A stretch of 64,000 bases of DNA from Monomorium pharaonis (taxonomy: Eukaryota > Arthropoda > Insecta > Hymenoptera > Formicidae), in NCBI RefSeq assembly GCF_013373865.1, contig NC_050469.1, positions 23,672,046 through 23,736,045 on the forward strand. The letters are read 5' to 3'. Positions 24,235 through 34,968 of the stretch are shown here, piece by piece. The position numbers and the translations under genes were made by a program. Every line of letters begins with the position of its first letter. Positions within the stretch are counted from its first letter, which is position 1. Below the pieces are notes generated by a model. It saw nothing but the letters and a program-made list of their open reading frames with translations, did not search any database and was not told the origin of the DNA.

Positions 24235-27229
24235 ACAAATATTTTACAATTTTATCTCTCACACGCAATTTCTAATAAATTTCTAATAAAATATAATATT
24301 TTTTATTTAATTTTAAATATAAATATCATAATTTTATATATGCATAAACAAAAAATATTTTATCTTAAAAATATTATACCTACGGAATAATTTAAGCAAA
24401 TAATATAAATCTGTTTCAAATTGCTGCAATTTTATATAATATCAATTCTTTAACCATCTGGTACAGAAGACACTCTTATCGTAAGATTATTATTGTTTGA
24501 AATCAAATATATACTTATTCTCTTATCTAACTTACTCTGAATTGATTTTTAATAATGAAAGTTAATTAATAAAGTTAATCGATGCTCGATAAATACAGGC
24601 GCAAAACTGAAAAAATCCAACTATATTTACATAGCGACAAGCCAAAGATTAAATTTCTTTAATCTCGACAATTGTTCTTTGCAATGAAACGCATTTAGTT
24701 GATCGATATTCGTTAATATAATTCGTTAGTATAATTCAAAGTATTTTATTTTCAAGAGCAATTATTATCGATGCTATGATTTCTCATTCTGTTAAAATTT
24801 ATGCATCACGCTCATCAATAGTGAATGTAGATTTCATCCTAAATTATTTTAATCTCGCAAAACATATTAAAAATGATTTTGATTATGCTGTTAAATAAAG
24901 GTATCACAATTTAATTAATTCAATTTGTAAAAATGTGGGTACGATAAAATATGGCAAAAAACATCAGTTTCTAGTATAATTATTTTGTATTGCATTATTG
25001 AGAATTGTTTGATTTTATAATTTGATTATTCACCGAAAACATTTCTTCATAATTATAATAGAAAACGTTTAATAAAAAGTACGACTAATCCCTGCATACT
25101 TTTTCCTAATTTTTGAAGCACTATTTAAGAAACCTTTTATCTTTTATTAATTTTCCAACAAAAATATATATCTTTAAAAAATTCATCAAAGTTTCTGTTT
25201 CATTTTTTTTATTGTATTAATAAAGATACACATTGACTTGAAACCGTTTCTTTTAATATCTTGCATTTTGATTTAAAAAAGTCATAATAAAAGTTATTAT
25301 AATAAAATTGTTTATTTCTTTAAAAGTTATAAACAACCAAAATTAAATTATGTGCCTAGTGTGTTGTTTCTGAGGCAAAGTAAAGAGAGTGTGTCTTCTA
25401 ATAAAGTTAAAATACATTTGAAAAATTGAAATAAAAAATATAACATTTACATTCATTAGTTTCTTTTATATCTCCATATTAATGTACTTTTTTCATAAAT
25501 TACGCCAAATAACTTATCATAAAATTCAATAATCGCCCTTCAATGAGAGAATATAATACTAACATATCGAAAATCAAAATACAGTTTTCTATTTTGGTTC
25601 AGCACGGAGAAATTCCTGAACAATTTATAACAATTTCGCGAACGTCAATCCATTATCTCAGCTAAGTCTCATATTATACCGTTTTCTTCGGACAAGTGAA
25701 TAATTCATAGACGTATAATAGTCTAAGCATTTCCATTAAAATTCACATTAGTTAGAAAGGGTGATAGTTAGATATTCTTCTTGTTCAATTATACAGTTGA
25801 TGAAATAAAAAAAAAGAAAAGAAACAAGCTTTCTTATTATTTTACCTCGCTCCTATCCAGTGCAATGTAACGCACACACCACGCATATTTCTGTCCTTTA
25901 ATACTGTTGTCTTCAGTTGCCACATATAAATGTATAGTCTATTAAAACCATGTTTCGATATACATTTCCAGTAATAACTTATCACAGACCAACCTGGATC
26001 AGATCCACTCAGACAATTTTTTAATTTTAAATTATTCAATAAATGGAAATCGAAAGAGATCAGCTCCTTCCCTTAAAAAAGATTATTGATAGCGACAGCT
26101 TATCGGCCAAGTGATGCCGTCAGTCGTGTTTCGTACAACGACAGGTGAAAATCGAGCGTGTATCAATGACCCAATTGAGCTGATAAATTTTTCAAAATAA
26201 GTGAATCACGTCTTTAGGTTTTTTATTTCGGTATGTGAGTAAAAGGTTATTTTCATCATAAAAATTCATATTTAAGATAAAAAAAGCACTTTGCAGAAGA
26301 AGTTGTCCGTTCTTTACGCGAACAAATCGCAAGATTTATTTTACGGCAAACTTTCTGACAACAAAATTGACGATGAAGAGATCAAAGATGAATGAGATGA
26401 CAAAAGAAAATGTCGACAAAAGTTTAACTCTTGCAAGTTCGTTTATATACGAGCAGTTTGCCTAAAATATTAAACTTGATCATGAAATCTTACAAGTAAT
26501 TTGAAAAAAAAACTCGCATTAGATTAAAAAAAAGAAAATGTTTTCTGTAATTAAAAATACAATTAAAAAATTTTTGTTGCGTTTATATCAAAAGGCAATT
26601 TGTAAAATACATTTACGCATTTTTTGAAAAAAGTACATTATACATGTAATAACGTTATAAATATATTTATTTTTCAAATAACTTTTAAGTTATTTCTAAA
26701 ATAAAAGTGTTGCACAAATTAATTTTTTCCTCTTTCTTACTATGTTTTTTGTTATTTTCTATAAAACTAAATTACTGAATTTCAAGTTATCAAATAATTA
26801 TATTTTTTAAACAACCATTACTATTATATGCTATCTTTTCTCGTTATACAATATCTTTTGTGGTAAATATTAATCTTAGATTGTTAAAAAAAATTTTTTT
26901 TCTATGCATATAAAAAAGTTATAAATTTTTTATTGCAACAATGCAATTTGCTGATTCTGTCTTAAATTTCTATATGTACAAAAAAGTAAAAAACATTTTG
27001 AGTCATATAATTGCATAATCATATTCTTCAATGTTAAAAGAATATATCAAAAATTTTTTACATTTTTTAAAACTCAAAAATCCTTTGAAAAACAACTGTT
27101 CATCAATAATCCTATTGATCTAAAAAATAAAGTTAATCTGCAAAAAGCTAATTAAATGTATAATTTACATAACATGAACTATATAGATTTCCAGTATTGG
27201 CGGTATATCAACCTATACAAGTTTATGAA

Positions 27230-27565
27230 ACCGCACCCCAAGTTTTTGGTGATTAGTCGCGAAGCAGCCGAGCATATAACACGTTATCGATCCCTAATAG
27301 AAGAGGAGGAGGCAATGCGACGTCACGGAAGTCGTCGACGAAGAGACACTATATAATATGAATAAACATAGTTGATTTATTTGCTTCCGTCGATCAAACG
27401 TCGACACGAAGTAGTGCCATTTTATGATCGCGTCAACCTCTATTCCGACTTGACATCTCAAGAATAGCTCTTCCACTTCAAAATAAAACACGAGAGTACA
27501 TGGCAAAGTGTATATGTCATTTTCGCGATCAATCAGCTTCATCGAAAGTTTTCACACATTACGTT
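27230..27565 (-). pseudogene. Bro-N-like remnant, left copy
   Basis: A minus-strand frame (open 27294-27542) starting MKLIDRENDIYTLPC contains VDAIIKWH and FDRRKQINQL. I compare these with the mid-domain of Bro-N, the N-terminal domain of baculovirus-repeated-ORF proteins of insect DNA viruses. Bro-N is thought to bind DNA. The stretch is homologous over roughly 300 bp to 30650-30975 on the opposite strand, mostly through point substitutions. After 27294 the frame is lost. The plus-strand frame 27156-27356 overlaps it antisense. The assignment rests on remembered family pattern, so it is tentative. The homology to the right copy is directly visible. Confidence 0.42.
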
Positions 27566-28237
27566 TCACTTTTTCTGCTATTCAAGAAAAAACATTTCAA
27601 TTTCGACGTACTCTTATTGTCAATTATATTTTATCGTCATATTGACAGTTTTCGCTACTTTGAGAGCAAAAGAACATTTCATCGATGAATCGCGTTTGGA
27701 GTGCTTGATCCAACCGATATAATCATTAGGCAAAGACAAAATCGAATGCGCGTAAGATCCAAAAATCCTCTTCATCTCTCAAATTATTACAACTCCCGAT
27801 TTCCTTGTTGTAGAATTTGATACAATCAAAAAAAAAAAACGGATGTGCGAAAACAAAATCGATTAAATGTATCAGCAACTTTTAAAAATTATTCAGGTTA
27901 AATCGCGACCGAACACAACCCGCGTTTACGCTGTTTAGACCAAGATGAAATGCGATTTCTATATATATATTTCGCTGGCATCCACATGTGCTAAACCAGT
28001 CAACGTTCTCGCATACATACAAAAATACTTGCTCCGACGAATGATCACGCCTCCTAAAGAAACTCCTAAAGAAATTTATAGATTGACGTTGTTGTTGCGA
28101 CGCAAACATTCGATCATCGTGGCCTCGTCGTCAGAATTGGGCGTCAGATTCGATCACACCGACACGGTGTATTTGACAGCGACATGCTGAGTTAGAATAA
28201 TCCGATGGCGGCGTCGCGAAATCGTTTCTCCAGGGAT
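27566..28237. other. Interval between Bro-like remnants, with overlapping short frames
   Basis: The first 300 bp are AT-rich. From about 27890 the sequence becomes GC-richer and holds a plus frame (27945-28190, 81 codons, with SSELGVRFDHTDTV) and a minus frame (27882-28109, 75 codons). I cannot tell which, if either, was coding. It may be the 3' part of the minus-strand remnant that follows. Confidence 0.4.
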
Positions 28238-28384
28238 TTAAACATCTGACACCTCGTTCGAAGGGCGATACAACAGAATCTGTCCAATGTCACGATACTC
28301 GAGAACGTAGAACGTGATATCGTCGACCGTGACGGCAAACACGTCGTCTTTCAAATCGACGTGACGAAAGTCAACCAGTTGCGC
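28238..28384 (-). pseudogene. Bro-N-like remnant, central copy
   Basis: A minus-strand frame, open for about 49 codons between two stops (TAA at 28385-28387 and TAA at 28238-28240), contains DDVFAVTVDDITFYV followed by DIGQILLY. This order, a beta-rich stretch, then FYV, then a D-I/V-A/G-x-x-L-x-Y element, is what I expect at the start of a Bro-N domain. There is no initiator methionine and the frame is cut on both sides. It lies just downstream, on the same strand, of the coiled-coil remnant, so the two may be neighbouring family members or shuffled parts. Family assignment is tentative. Confidence 0.33.
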
Positions 28385-28449
28385 TTAAAGTCAGACTGTT
28401 TTGTCGATTCTTCTGCGAATTCTGTCGCGAACCCACGACATCGTCATTT

Positions 28450-28990
28450 CAGATCGTTCTCGCTTTCATCCAGATCCACATGCGAAACGGAACGTTCTTC
28501 CGTCATGTGTCGTCGAGTATTTGTGACCAGAAGCACGTGATCTCGGTTTCGCGGTAACTAATGCGGTCTCACATGACAGTACGGTCGACGCTTGTGATCG
28601 CGGGTTCTAGCTTGCGATTGTACATACATGTCTCTCTCAGCACGTTCCTCGGAGATGGCTTGTGAAAACGATGTGTAATGTCGTCGGACCTTATCAGTTC
28701 GTGCAACTCGTCCCAATTTCCGCGACAGCATCTGCCACTACTTTGAATCCTTTGTTTATAACGTTCAACATGTCGCTATTAATTTGATCACTATTTTGTC
28801 GATTTCTGCATCTGTTCAATTTCGCGTTTTGTCGTTTCAGTTCCTCGATTTTGTATTGCTTCTTGTTTCTCTCCTCCACAATTAATTTAGCCAATTCAAG
28901 GTTTCTCTCATGCACTCGGGCCAACATTCGAACACTAATATCGGAGACGCGTTTTCACATCTTTTCGACAGCGTCGAACCCGCAAGTGGT
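28450..28990 (-). pseudogene. Coiled-coil ORF remnant, possibly the C-terminal part of a Bro-like protein
   Basis: Minus-strand frame 28694-28927 reads MLARVHERNLELAKLIVEER and continues with a charged helix (KKQYKIEELKRQNAKL) that looks like a coiled coil, then GFKVVADAVAEIG before TGA. The same frame extends upstream past a TGA (28955-28957) through TTCGFDAVEKM. Downstream, another frame continues with NRDHVLLVTNTRRHMTEE. The segment is GC-richer than its surroundings. Bro proteins commonly have a coiled coil after Bro-N and a charged C-terminal domain, which would fit, but I cannot exclude an unrelated viral or mobile-element protein. It is broken by at least two stops and a frameshift. 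Confidence 0.35.
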
Positions 28991-29079
28991 CTCGTCGTGC
29001 TCGCCGACGGACGACGATCACGGATCGTCGACAGCTGCATCATTCAAGTTTTACAATCGCTTGATCGCCAATACGCCGC

Positions 29080-29298
29080 TCTCTAACAATCACTGTATTA
29101 TTATTGATTTGCAATAATATACTTATATGTGATAATTTGAGAGTATTCACTATCCTTTAATGATTTTGACTTCAATATTAGTGTACTATCACTGAAGATT
29201 TAGTGTATTTATTTCACTGATTGATAAATTATAAGTCTATCTCTGAAAATCAGTGCATCACTGATTTTAATGATTTTTCACTGATTATACTTTAGAGA
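29080..29298. mobile_element. CTCTCTAA-ended MITE, copy 2
   Basis: Matches 22092-22322 through most of its length, including GTGTATTTATTTCACTGATT and TGATTTTTCACTGATTAT. The ends are TCTCTAAC on the left and TTAGAGA on the right. It sits inside the GC-richer Bro-like patch (GATCGCCAATACGCCGC to its left, CGTCAATATG to its right), so it landed after that patch was in place. Confidence 0.78.
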
Positions 29299-30090
29299 AC
29301 GTCAATATGAAAACGGTATGTCATTTTGCGTCATCGTTATTCCCTCCGTGGCTGTCTACTCGTCATCGAATATTGTCCTCGATATTCATGGCGAGCAATC
29401 TCTTTCTCGAATATTGTTGTCCGTTCAGTACTTGTCGTAAATAGTGTGCAAATGGAATTGCTCATTCGTACAGCAAAGTTAGAATTTTATACCACACAAA
29501 GCAGTAAATACAAGGCTATCATGTTAACATATCGTCAAATTGAAAAGAAAAAAGCGATTAAGATTATACTTAAACGTTATTCTAATCCTAAGCTTTATTT
29601 GAGACTCTGCCTTTCCGGTTTTTTAATTGACCAGCTGATTAATTAAAACACTCTGATTAGTTATATACCTCCTTCCCCCATTCTTCATCCTATTATCAAA
29701 AAGGAATATTTAAGAATAATTCGAGAGATCTCAAAATTAAAGCTTTAAAGATGCAAAATGCAATGTTTGCGAAACGTCGGTATAACGCTATTCCAGTAAT
29801 ACGGTATCCATTCGACAACCTTTCCTGTTGATATCACTAGCTGTAAAAGTCTCAAAACTATAATATGACAAAGTCATAAAAAGTATAATTTACAGTTATA
29901 TAAGTATATTTACAAAAATATAAGAAATATAAGTATTAACCTTTTATAAAATATTAATAATTGTTAATAATTGTTCTTTTGGCACAAATAGTGGTATATT
30001 TATTAAAATTAAATTTAGAAAAAAACTGTTCATTAATTAAAGATATTTTACTTGTATTTTAACTGTATAAAATATTTAGAAATATTTCTC
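29299..30090. other. Non-coding spacer, first part GC-richer
   Basis: 29310-29460 keeps the GC-richer composition of the foreign patch and becomes AT-rich after that. A 106-codon plus frame at 29326-29646 (containing KLEFYTTQSSKYKAIML) shows no domain I recognise; it could be another remnant of the same insertion. Confidence 0.45.
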
Positions 30091-30097
30091 TCCCCCC

Positions 30098-30128
<31 letters not shown>
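30091..30128. repeat. Poly-C plus (TC)n microsatellite
   Basis: CTCCCCCCCCCTCCC followed by (TC)n, directly abutting the dispersed repeat at 30129. Confidence 0.95.
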
Positions 30129-30305
30129 GGTCTTCATGACTGGAGATCGTAATATCCATTTAATGCATAATGACTGTCTTGGCAAAGATACTCTTGGTTT
30201 GCCATTGCTTTCCGAGACATAGTGATCAATTATAAATGTAATATGTTCTAGATGGATTTTAATCTTTAATACGGAAAGCAGACGTCCAACTCTGACGCCT
30301 CATTA
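30129..30305 (+). repeat. Dispersed repeat family linked to (GA/TC)n, copy B
   Basis: Starts GGTCTTCATGACTGGAGAT and matches copy A (17267-17745) with blocks ATACTCTTGGTTTGCCATT, ATAGTGATCAATTATAAAT and GGAAAGCAGACGT. It lacks the roughly 300-bp middle present in copy A. Confidence 0.72.
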
Positions 30306-30649
30306 TTTAGAAATTATATTATATAGAACAAATTATTTTAATGCAACTATTGTAAAATTTTCACCTATTTATGATGTGTCTATCAAACGCTCAAGATAAA
30401 TAGTTAATCTAGTCTAACAATTACATATTCTATCAATTAATAATATAAGACAAAAATTTCAAACATTTTTTTATCGTATTGAAGTCTCGCCAATAGCAAA
30501 AACTAACATAATAAAGCAAATTGGCGATAAGAGTATTTCGAGCACCAAAACTTAAGTACTCTTTTTTTACTAATGAGAAAAACAGAAAAAGAGACACATG
30601 TATAATCAATAATAATGTTATTTCGTGTGCGTTTAAAAATATATGCCTA
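30306..30649. other. AT-rich spacer
   Basis: No feature seen. Confidence 0.7.
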
Positions 30650-31079
30650 CAAAAACTTTAATGAAGTTCACCGGCCGTGTACCCTCATGGAAATGATAGA
30701 CATTACCATGACTCTCACGTCTTGTCTCTAAGTAAAAGCGTCAACCGTTCTTAAGATGCCAAGTCGGAATAGAAGGTGACACGATCACGAAATAGCACTG
30801 CTTCGCGTCGACGTTTGATCGACGGGAGCGCATAAATCAACCATGTTTATTCATACGAGGCTCTTCATCGACGACTTCCTCAAAGTCGCGTCGCACAACC
30901 TCCTTTTCTATAAGGGATCGATCGATAACTTGCTTCGGCTGCCTCTCGATTAATCACCAAAAATCCGCTATGCGGTTATTCGCTTGTCCAAAAGAAAAGA
31001 TATAACGCGAGATTTCGCTGAAATGATGGATTGACACAAGCACGTTCGCAAGCACGATTGTTATGTGTACACTTTCTAG
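30650..31079 (+). pseudogene. Bro-N-like remnant, right copy (inverted relative to left copy)
   Basis: Plus-strand homologue of 27230-27565. RCQVGIEGDTITK is followed by an in-frame TAG (30793-30795) where the left copy has TGG, then ASTFDRRERINQ. After a frameshift, a frame at about 31000-31079 reads RDFAEMMD, a TGA (31032-31034), then HKHVRKHDCYV. That resembles the end of Bro-N, where the family has an aromatic/acidic helix leading to a basic V..IRK-type motif. Differences from the left copy are mostly amino-acid-changing, as expected of neutral decay. No product expected. Bro-N assignment is tentative but better here than in the other copies. Confidence 0.45.
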
Positions 31080-32438
31080 AAATCTCACATCTGGGGCAAA
31101 ATGAAAAACTGTGCTTCGATTCTCAATGTGTCAATATTGTGTCCATCGATAATATTGACGGTGATATTGAAAGACAATTACCCAATTTTTTGAAAAATTT
31201 AGTATAATATACAATATACATCAATATAAATATACAAAAAACACATTAATAAATGTAAATAATTATATTATTCTGTTTTTCAAACGTACATTTTGTTGCA
31301 AATATTGCTCAATTGCTTTATTAATTTTTAATATTTTTATTACATATTTGTATGTTTATTTCTTTTGCTTAATTAATAATTATTATAAATTATATATTTT
31401 AAAAATAAATAAAATTTACTTTATATTTTTATATTACTGAAAAATAAAATTCAATTAAAATATTTAAATTAATAATACTTTCTATATGCTGCACATTATA
31501 TCGCGATCATATTTAACGTAAAAAAAAACAAAAGTAAATTTTAAATGTAATCGATTAGTCATACATAAAAGTTCTTTGCACAAGAACGTCGACCTGGAAC
31601 ATCATCCACTCTTTCTCAAGAAAACTTTCTAATATATAAGGCGATATAAGCGTAAGTGTGTATTACATGTGTAAGTGAAACAACATATGTGTTTACATCC
31701 ATGTGGGGTGAAGCAAAGTAAAACCTATAAAATCTAAATCACAGCGGAATGAAGGGATTCGGTTAGAAAGAGGGTACAGGATTATTTTGATCTTGGATTA
31801 AAGTAGATGCTCTCACGTTGCGCGAACGCTTATCACAGCGTATCAAAACTTTCTCGCCTGAATGGCATCTTGAAAAATTTCTTTTCGCATGCGGAATGTG
31901 CCACTAAGGATACACTTCTCCAGAAGTGCGATATCGGATATCTTCATTGAAATTTATTGAGCGTCTAATCCCTTCTTCGAAAAATATCACGTGACTGTTT
32001 AAACAAAAATTTCTCAATAAATGTATGTATTTGTAACATTATAAATTTACAATTATTTTTGTTTTGTACGTAGTGCACACTCTTCAATAACTTCATCAAT
32101 ATGACAAATCGATTACAGGCCCTGGCTATATTATTAAATGCATCACACTTTGTTACTGTCTTCCAATGATTAGATTTATATTAATGATCCCATCTACCAT
32201 TATTGAAATTGAATAAAATGTATTTTAAAAAATTATCTATAAAATGGATATGTTTGTTTCTAAACACATCATTTATTTGTCATTTACAATGTTCATGAAA
32301 AAATATGAATTTGTTAGCAATTATTAACACAAAGCAAAGAAAGTGTGTATGTTTTTATTACAGAAATTTTATTTTATTTGTTCATTTGTTTTAGTGGTTT
32401 TTAATTTAAACATTTTATAACATTATTATTAGACTCTA
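31080..32438. other. AT-rich non-coding spacer
   Basis: A 9-bp dyad GTCAATATT/AATATTGAC occurs at 31130-31159, just past the Bro-like remnant. A moderately GC-richer stretch spans 31590-31960. No gene seen. Confidence 0.65.
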
Positions 32439-32567
32439 AGGTTCATATTCTGAACTCACATTTATCGCTAAATGTACCTCTAAATGTGTCTAAGATGACA
32501 TCTTATTGGCTGATTGACACATTTAGAAATGCATTTAACGATAAATGTGAGTTCAGAATATAAACCT
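32439..32567. mobile_element. Near-perfect hairpin MITE
   Basis: The left arm (32439-32490, starting AGGTTCATATTCTGAACTC) and the right arm (32516-32567, ending GAGTTCAGAATATAAACCT) are reverse complements over about 52 bp with few mismatches, around a 25-bp loop. The pattern is that of a very short palindromic MITE, relatively young judging by arm identity. The target duplication is not resolved. Confidence 0.85.
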
Positions 32568-33542
32568 ATATTGCCAGTGGAATGTGTGTTTGTATAACTT
32601 AACCAAATATTTAAAAAATATGTATATATATCTTTTTATTTTACAAAAATAAATAAATATTTAATTAATACTACCAAAACTGCATTTTTTTATTCATTAA
32701 GAATGTTTAAACAAGAAAAAAATTTTACTTTCAACATGTTGCTATAAATAGTTGCATTTTCAGCCTCAAGACGAAGATATCAAAAAATTCGTACGTCCAC
32801 TAACATGGCCAGGAATTGTAATTTACTTCTACAAGGATGACTGATCACAGTTATTTGAGCTTAATAAACTCACGGTTCCATATCCAATATTGCGTATACT
32901 CATGTATATTTACATAGTTTTGATAAATAAAATGAAATAACGATAGCTGATTTTTTATGAAATTATAATATTATTTTATTTATTTATTTTGCTTAATTTT
33001 TATTTAATTGTTCTGCATAACAAGCGCTCAAAGTGCCGGTTAGTTAACGAAATTTATAAGATAGCTAAATTGCACGAATTAGTTTCGTGAACAAATCCCA
33101 ACCGAATAAATTTATTATTATACAAACTTAAAGGATAAGATTCTCTTATAAATTTTACTTTAAACAATAAATAATAAAAATTATCAAAAATCTACATCAC
33201 CAATATTAACACTACCTTAAAACGTTTTGTAGCACACAGCATCGTAGCTTATTCGCTCTACGTTCTACGTATTATGTCACAAATTAGATACGTCTTTCCA
33301 ACAAACAAAATTCCCGTGACAACATATCGCGCGAGATTAAAAGACATGAAGGATTAATTGAAAATCGTTTGTGACAAAGCGATCGTTAGGAAGCGACTAC
33401 GTCCTGCGTGAAATAATGCCGCATCGTAAAAAGAATAGTGTCAGTTTCAAAACAACGAGACAAGCTATAGCGCATCCACGACGGGTACTTTAGTTCTCTT
33501 TTACGTTCTTTTAGCTTCTACTACCCGATATCAGTCGCCGTC
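32568..33542. other. Non-coding spacer grading into a CG-richer stretch
   Basis: AT-rich to about 33230, then CG-richer to 33560. The second part contains several ATCG/CGAT words and the Initiator-like site described at 33532. Confidence 0.6.
33532..33537 (+). promoter_or_regulatory. Initiator-like TCAGTC
   Basis: TCAGTC matches the arthropod Initiator consensus TCAGTY and stands a few bases before the ATG at 33543 in a CG-richer patch. There is no convincing TATA box 30 bp upstream. A six-base match is weak on its own. Confidence 0.2.
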
Positions 33543-33674
33543 ATGGCGAGACGGAAAAGAGCTCTTTCCGAAGCAATATGGCAAACTATGGTTCAAGTGA
33601 TGAAAAATTTTATACCAGTCACGGATATTTGCGATATTTTGTTTATACGGATATTAATGAACTTCTACCTATAA
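33543..33674 (+). CDS. Candidate 43-codon small ORF
   Basis: ATG in a good context (GTCATGG) opens a frame beginning MARRKRALSEAIWQTMVQVM and ending MNFYL. The first 20 codons lie in CG-richer sequence and the rest is AT-rich and more random. A GTGATG after codon 18 could be a splice donor, so the true exon may end there. The basic N-terminus is not a signal peptide. Not recognised. Confidence 0.18.
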   Translation: MARRKRALSEAIWQTMVQVMKNFIPVTDICDILFIRILMNFYL

Positions 33675-34379
33675 CATATACTTAACAGCCTAATAATATT
33701 TAAATAGATCATTACTTTACAAGTAAATAAATTTAAAAACTATTAATAATAAGATATTAATCTTCTCTGATGTAGTCAAAATAATAACTTCACTTTCATT
33801 ACAATTTCTTACACAATTTTTGTACAATTAAAGTGTCGCGTTCGTAAATTATTAATATTAATCTTAAAATTCATATATTACTTTAGAAAAAAATACGCCA
33901 AAATCTACATTTATAAAAATAAAAAAAATGTTAAAACATTTTTAATTGCCATTTAATAATGAAAATTAAAACATCTTATCAACAATAACTAAATATCCTA
34001 CTTAACAATCATTAAAAGGTGCATCAATGCAATAAATCTGTTCCTATTAAATTTAACTCGCGATTACCTTGACCGACGTTAAAAATAAACGACCGTAACA
34101 AAGTGGAGCTTAACGAACTTACTCTTTTTTCTTTAAGCTAACATAATCCTTCAATGTACACAACGGTACATTCTGCACATATAGATGACATTCCAGAGTA
34201 AGCGCTTAATGCGATGTAGCTAACAGTCCGAACTACTGAATCCAATTATTGAGCAATCCGTTATCGCAAACTTTACTCAAAGACTTTTTCCCCAGATGCC
34301 GTTTTATCGTATACTCATTTAAACTTATCAAAGCCGTATGAAGTACAAGGCACATGTACACCCCCGTACGATGTTTACA

Positions 34380-34690
34380 CGATAACTCGCACTATCTCGG
34401 CGCGGCTTTACAAGGCGTTATTCTTGAGAGGTTTTTTTCTTTCCGCGTCCGCAGAAATAAAGAGTAACTGTTTCCTGCATCTACCGAAAGTGCATCGCCG
34501 ATGCAATTTAAACTTTTAACATTTTGCGTTAGAGCTTTATGCAGGAAAACTCGCTAGCAGTAACTTATTTCTCGCTATCCCGCGGGCACGACCTGCAAAG
34601 GGCGGGCGAACGTAATACGACGTAAGAAGTACGGAAGCTGTCGAACTTGCGACTCCGCCCTCACGCTTTCCTACTCACGAAAGATTTTTC
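34380..34690. promoter_or_regulatory. CpG-richer island with GC boxes
   Basis: Unusually GC- and CpG-rich for this window, with CTCGGCGCGGCTTTAC, CCCGCGGGCACGACC, GGGCGGGCGAACG and, on the other strand, a second GC-box-like CTCCGCCCTCACG. The AT-rich surroundings make it stand out. It could be a promoter or enhancer of an unseen transcript. I see no adjacent exon. Confidence 0.3.
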
Positions 34691-34960
34691 AAAAATTCTC
34701 AGCAACAGATGCAAGCGATATTATAGTTTTATGACGGATATTGCCCGTGAAAAGTGTTGATGGATGTTTAAAAAATATATATTAATAACCTTTTCAGTAA
34801 GATGTCACGACTTAAATAATAAATTCTAAAAAATCAATCGCAATTTTTTAGGAAAAACCACCAAGTTATTCCTCACTCATGTCATATTTGAAATATCTAC
34901 AGTGCAGCGCGTGATGTAGCTACCCGTGTATTAATGTTTCCATTAAATTACGGCTTTTAC

Positions 34961-34968
34961 ATTTACAT
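34961..34968 (+). repeat. 8-bp target-site duplication, left
   Basis: ATTTACAT directly before the hAT-type element, identical to 36312-36319. Confidence 0.9.

Larger units (their letters stand above)
23072..27229. other. AT-rich non-coding spacer
   Basis: No gene recognised. It contains the hairpin at 23410-23432, the TA repeat at 24201-24233 and a GC-richer stretch at 26060-26200. Minus frame 25842-26039 and plus frame 24079-24390 (which crosses the TA repeat) are not supported. Confidence 0.65.
33675..34968. other. Non-coding spacer ending in a CpG-richer island
   Basis: AT-rich to about 34040, then the island listed next. No ORF worth noting. Confidence 0.6.

Noticed and set aside
27156..27356. 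66-codon plus ORF ending in an Arg-rich tail
   Set aside because: It is antisense to the minus-strand Bro-N-like frame. The homologous segment at 30780-31010 does not keep this frame open, so the minus strand is the better coding choice.
27945..28190. 81-codon plus ORF in the Bro-like patch as an independent gene
   Set aside because: The neighbouring remnants are on the minus strand and I recognise no domain; noted only as part of the interval.
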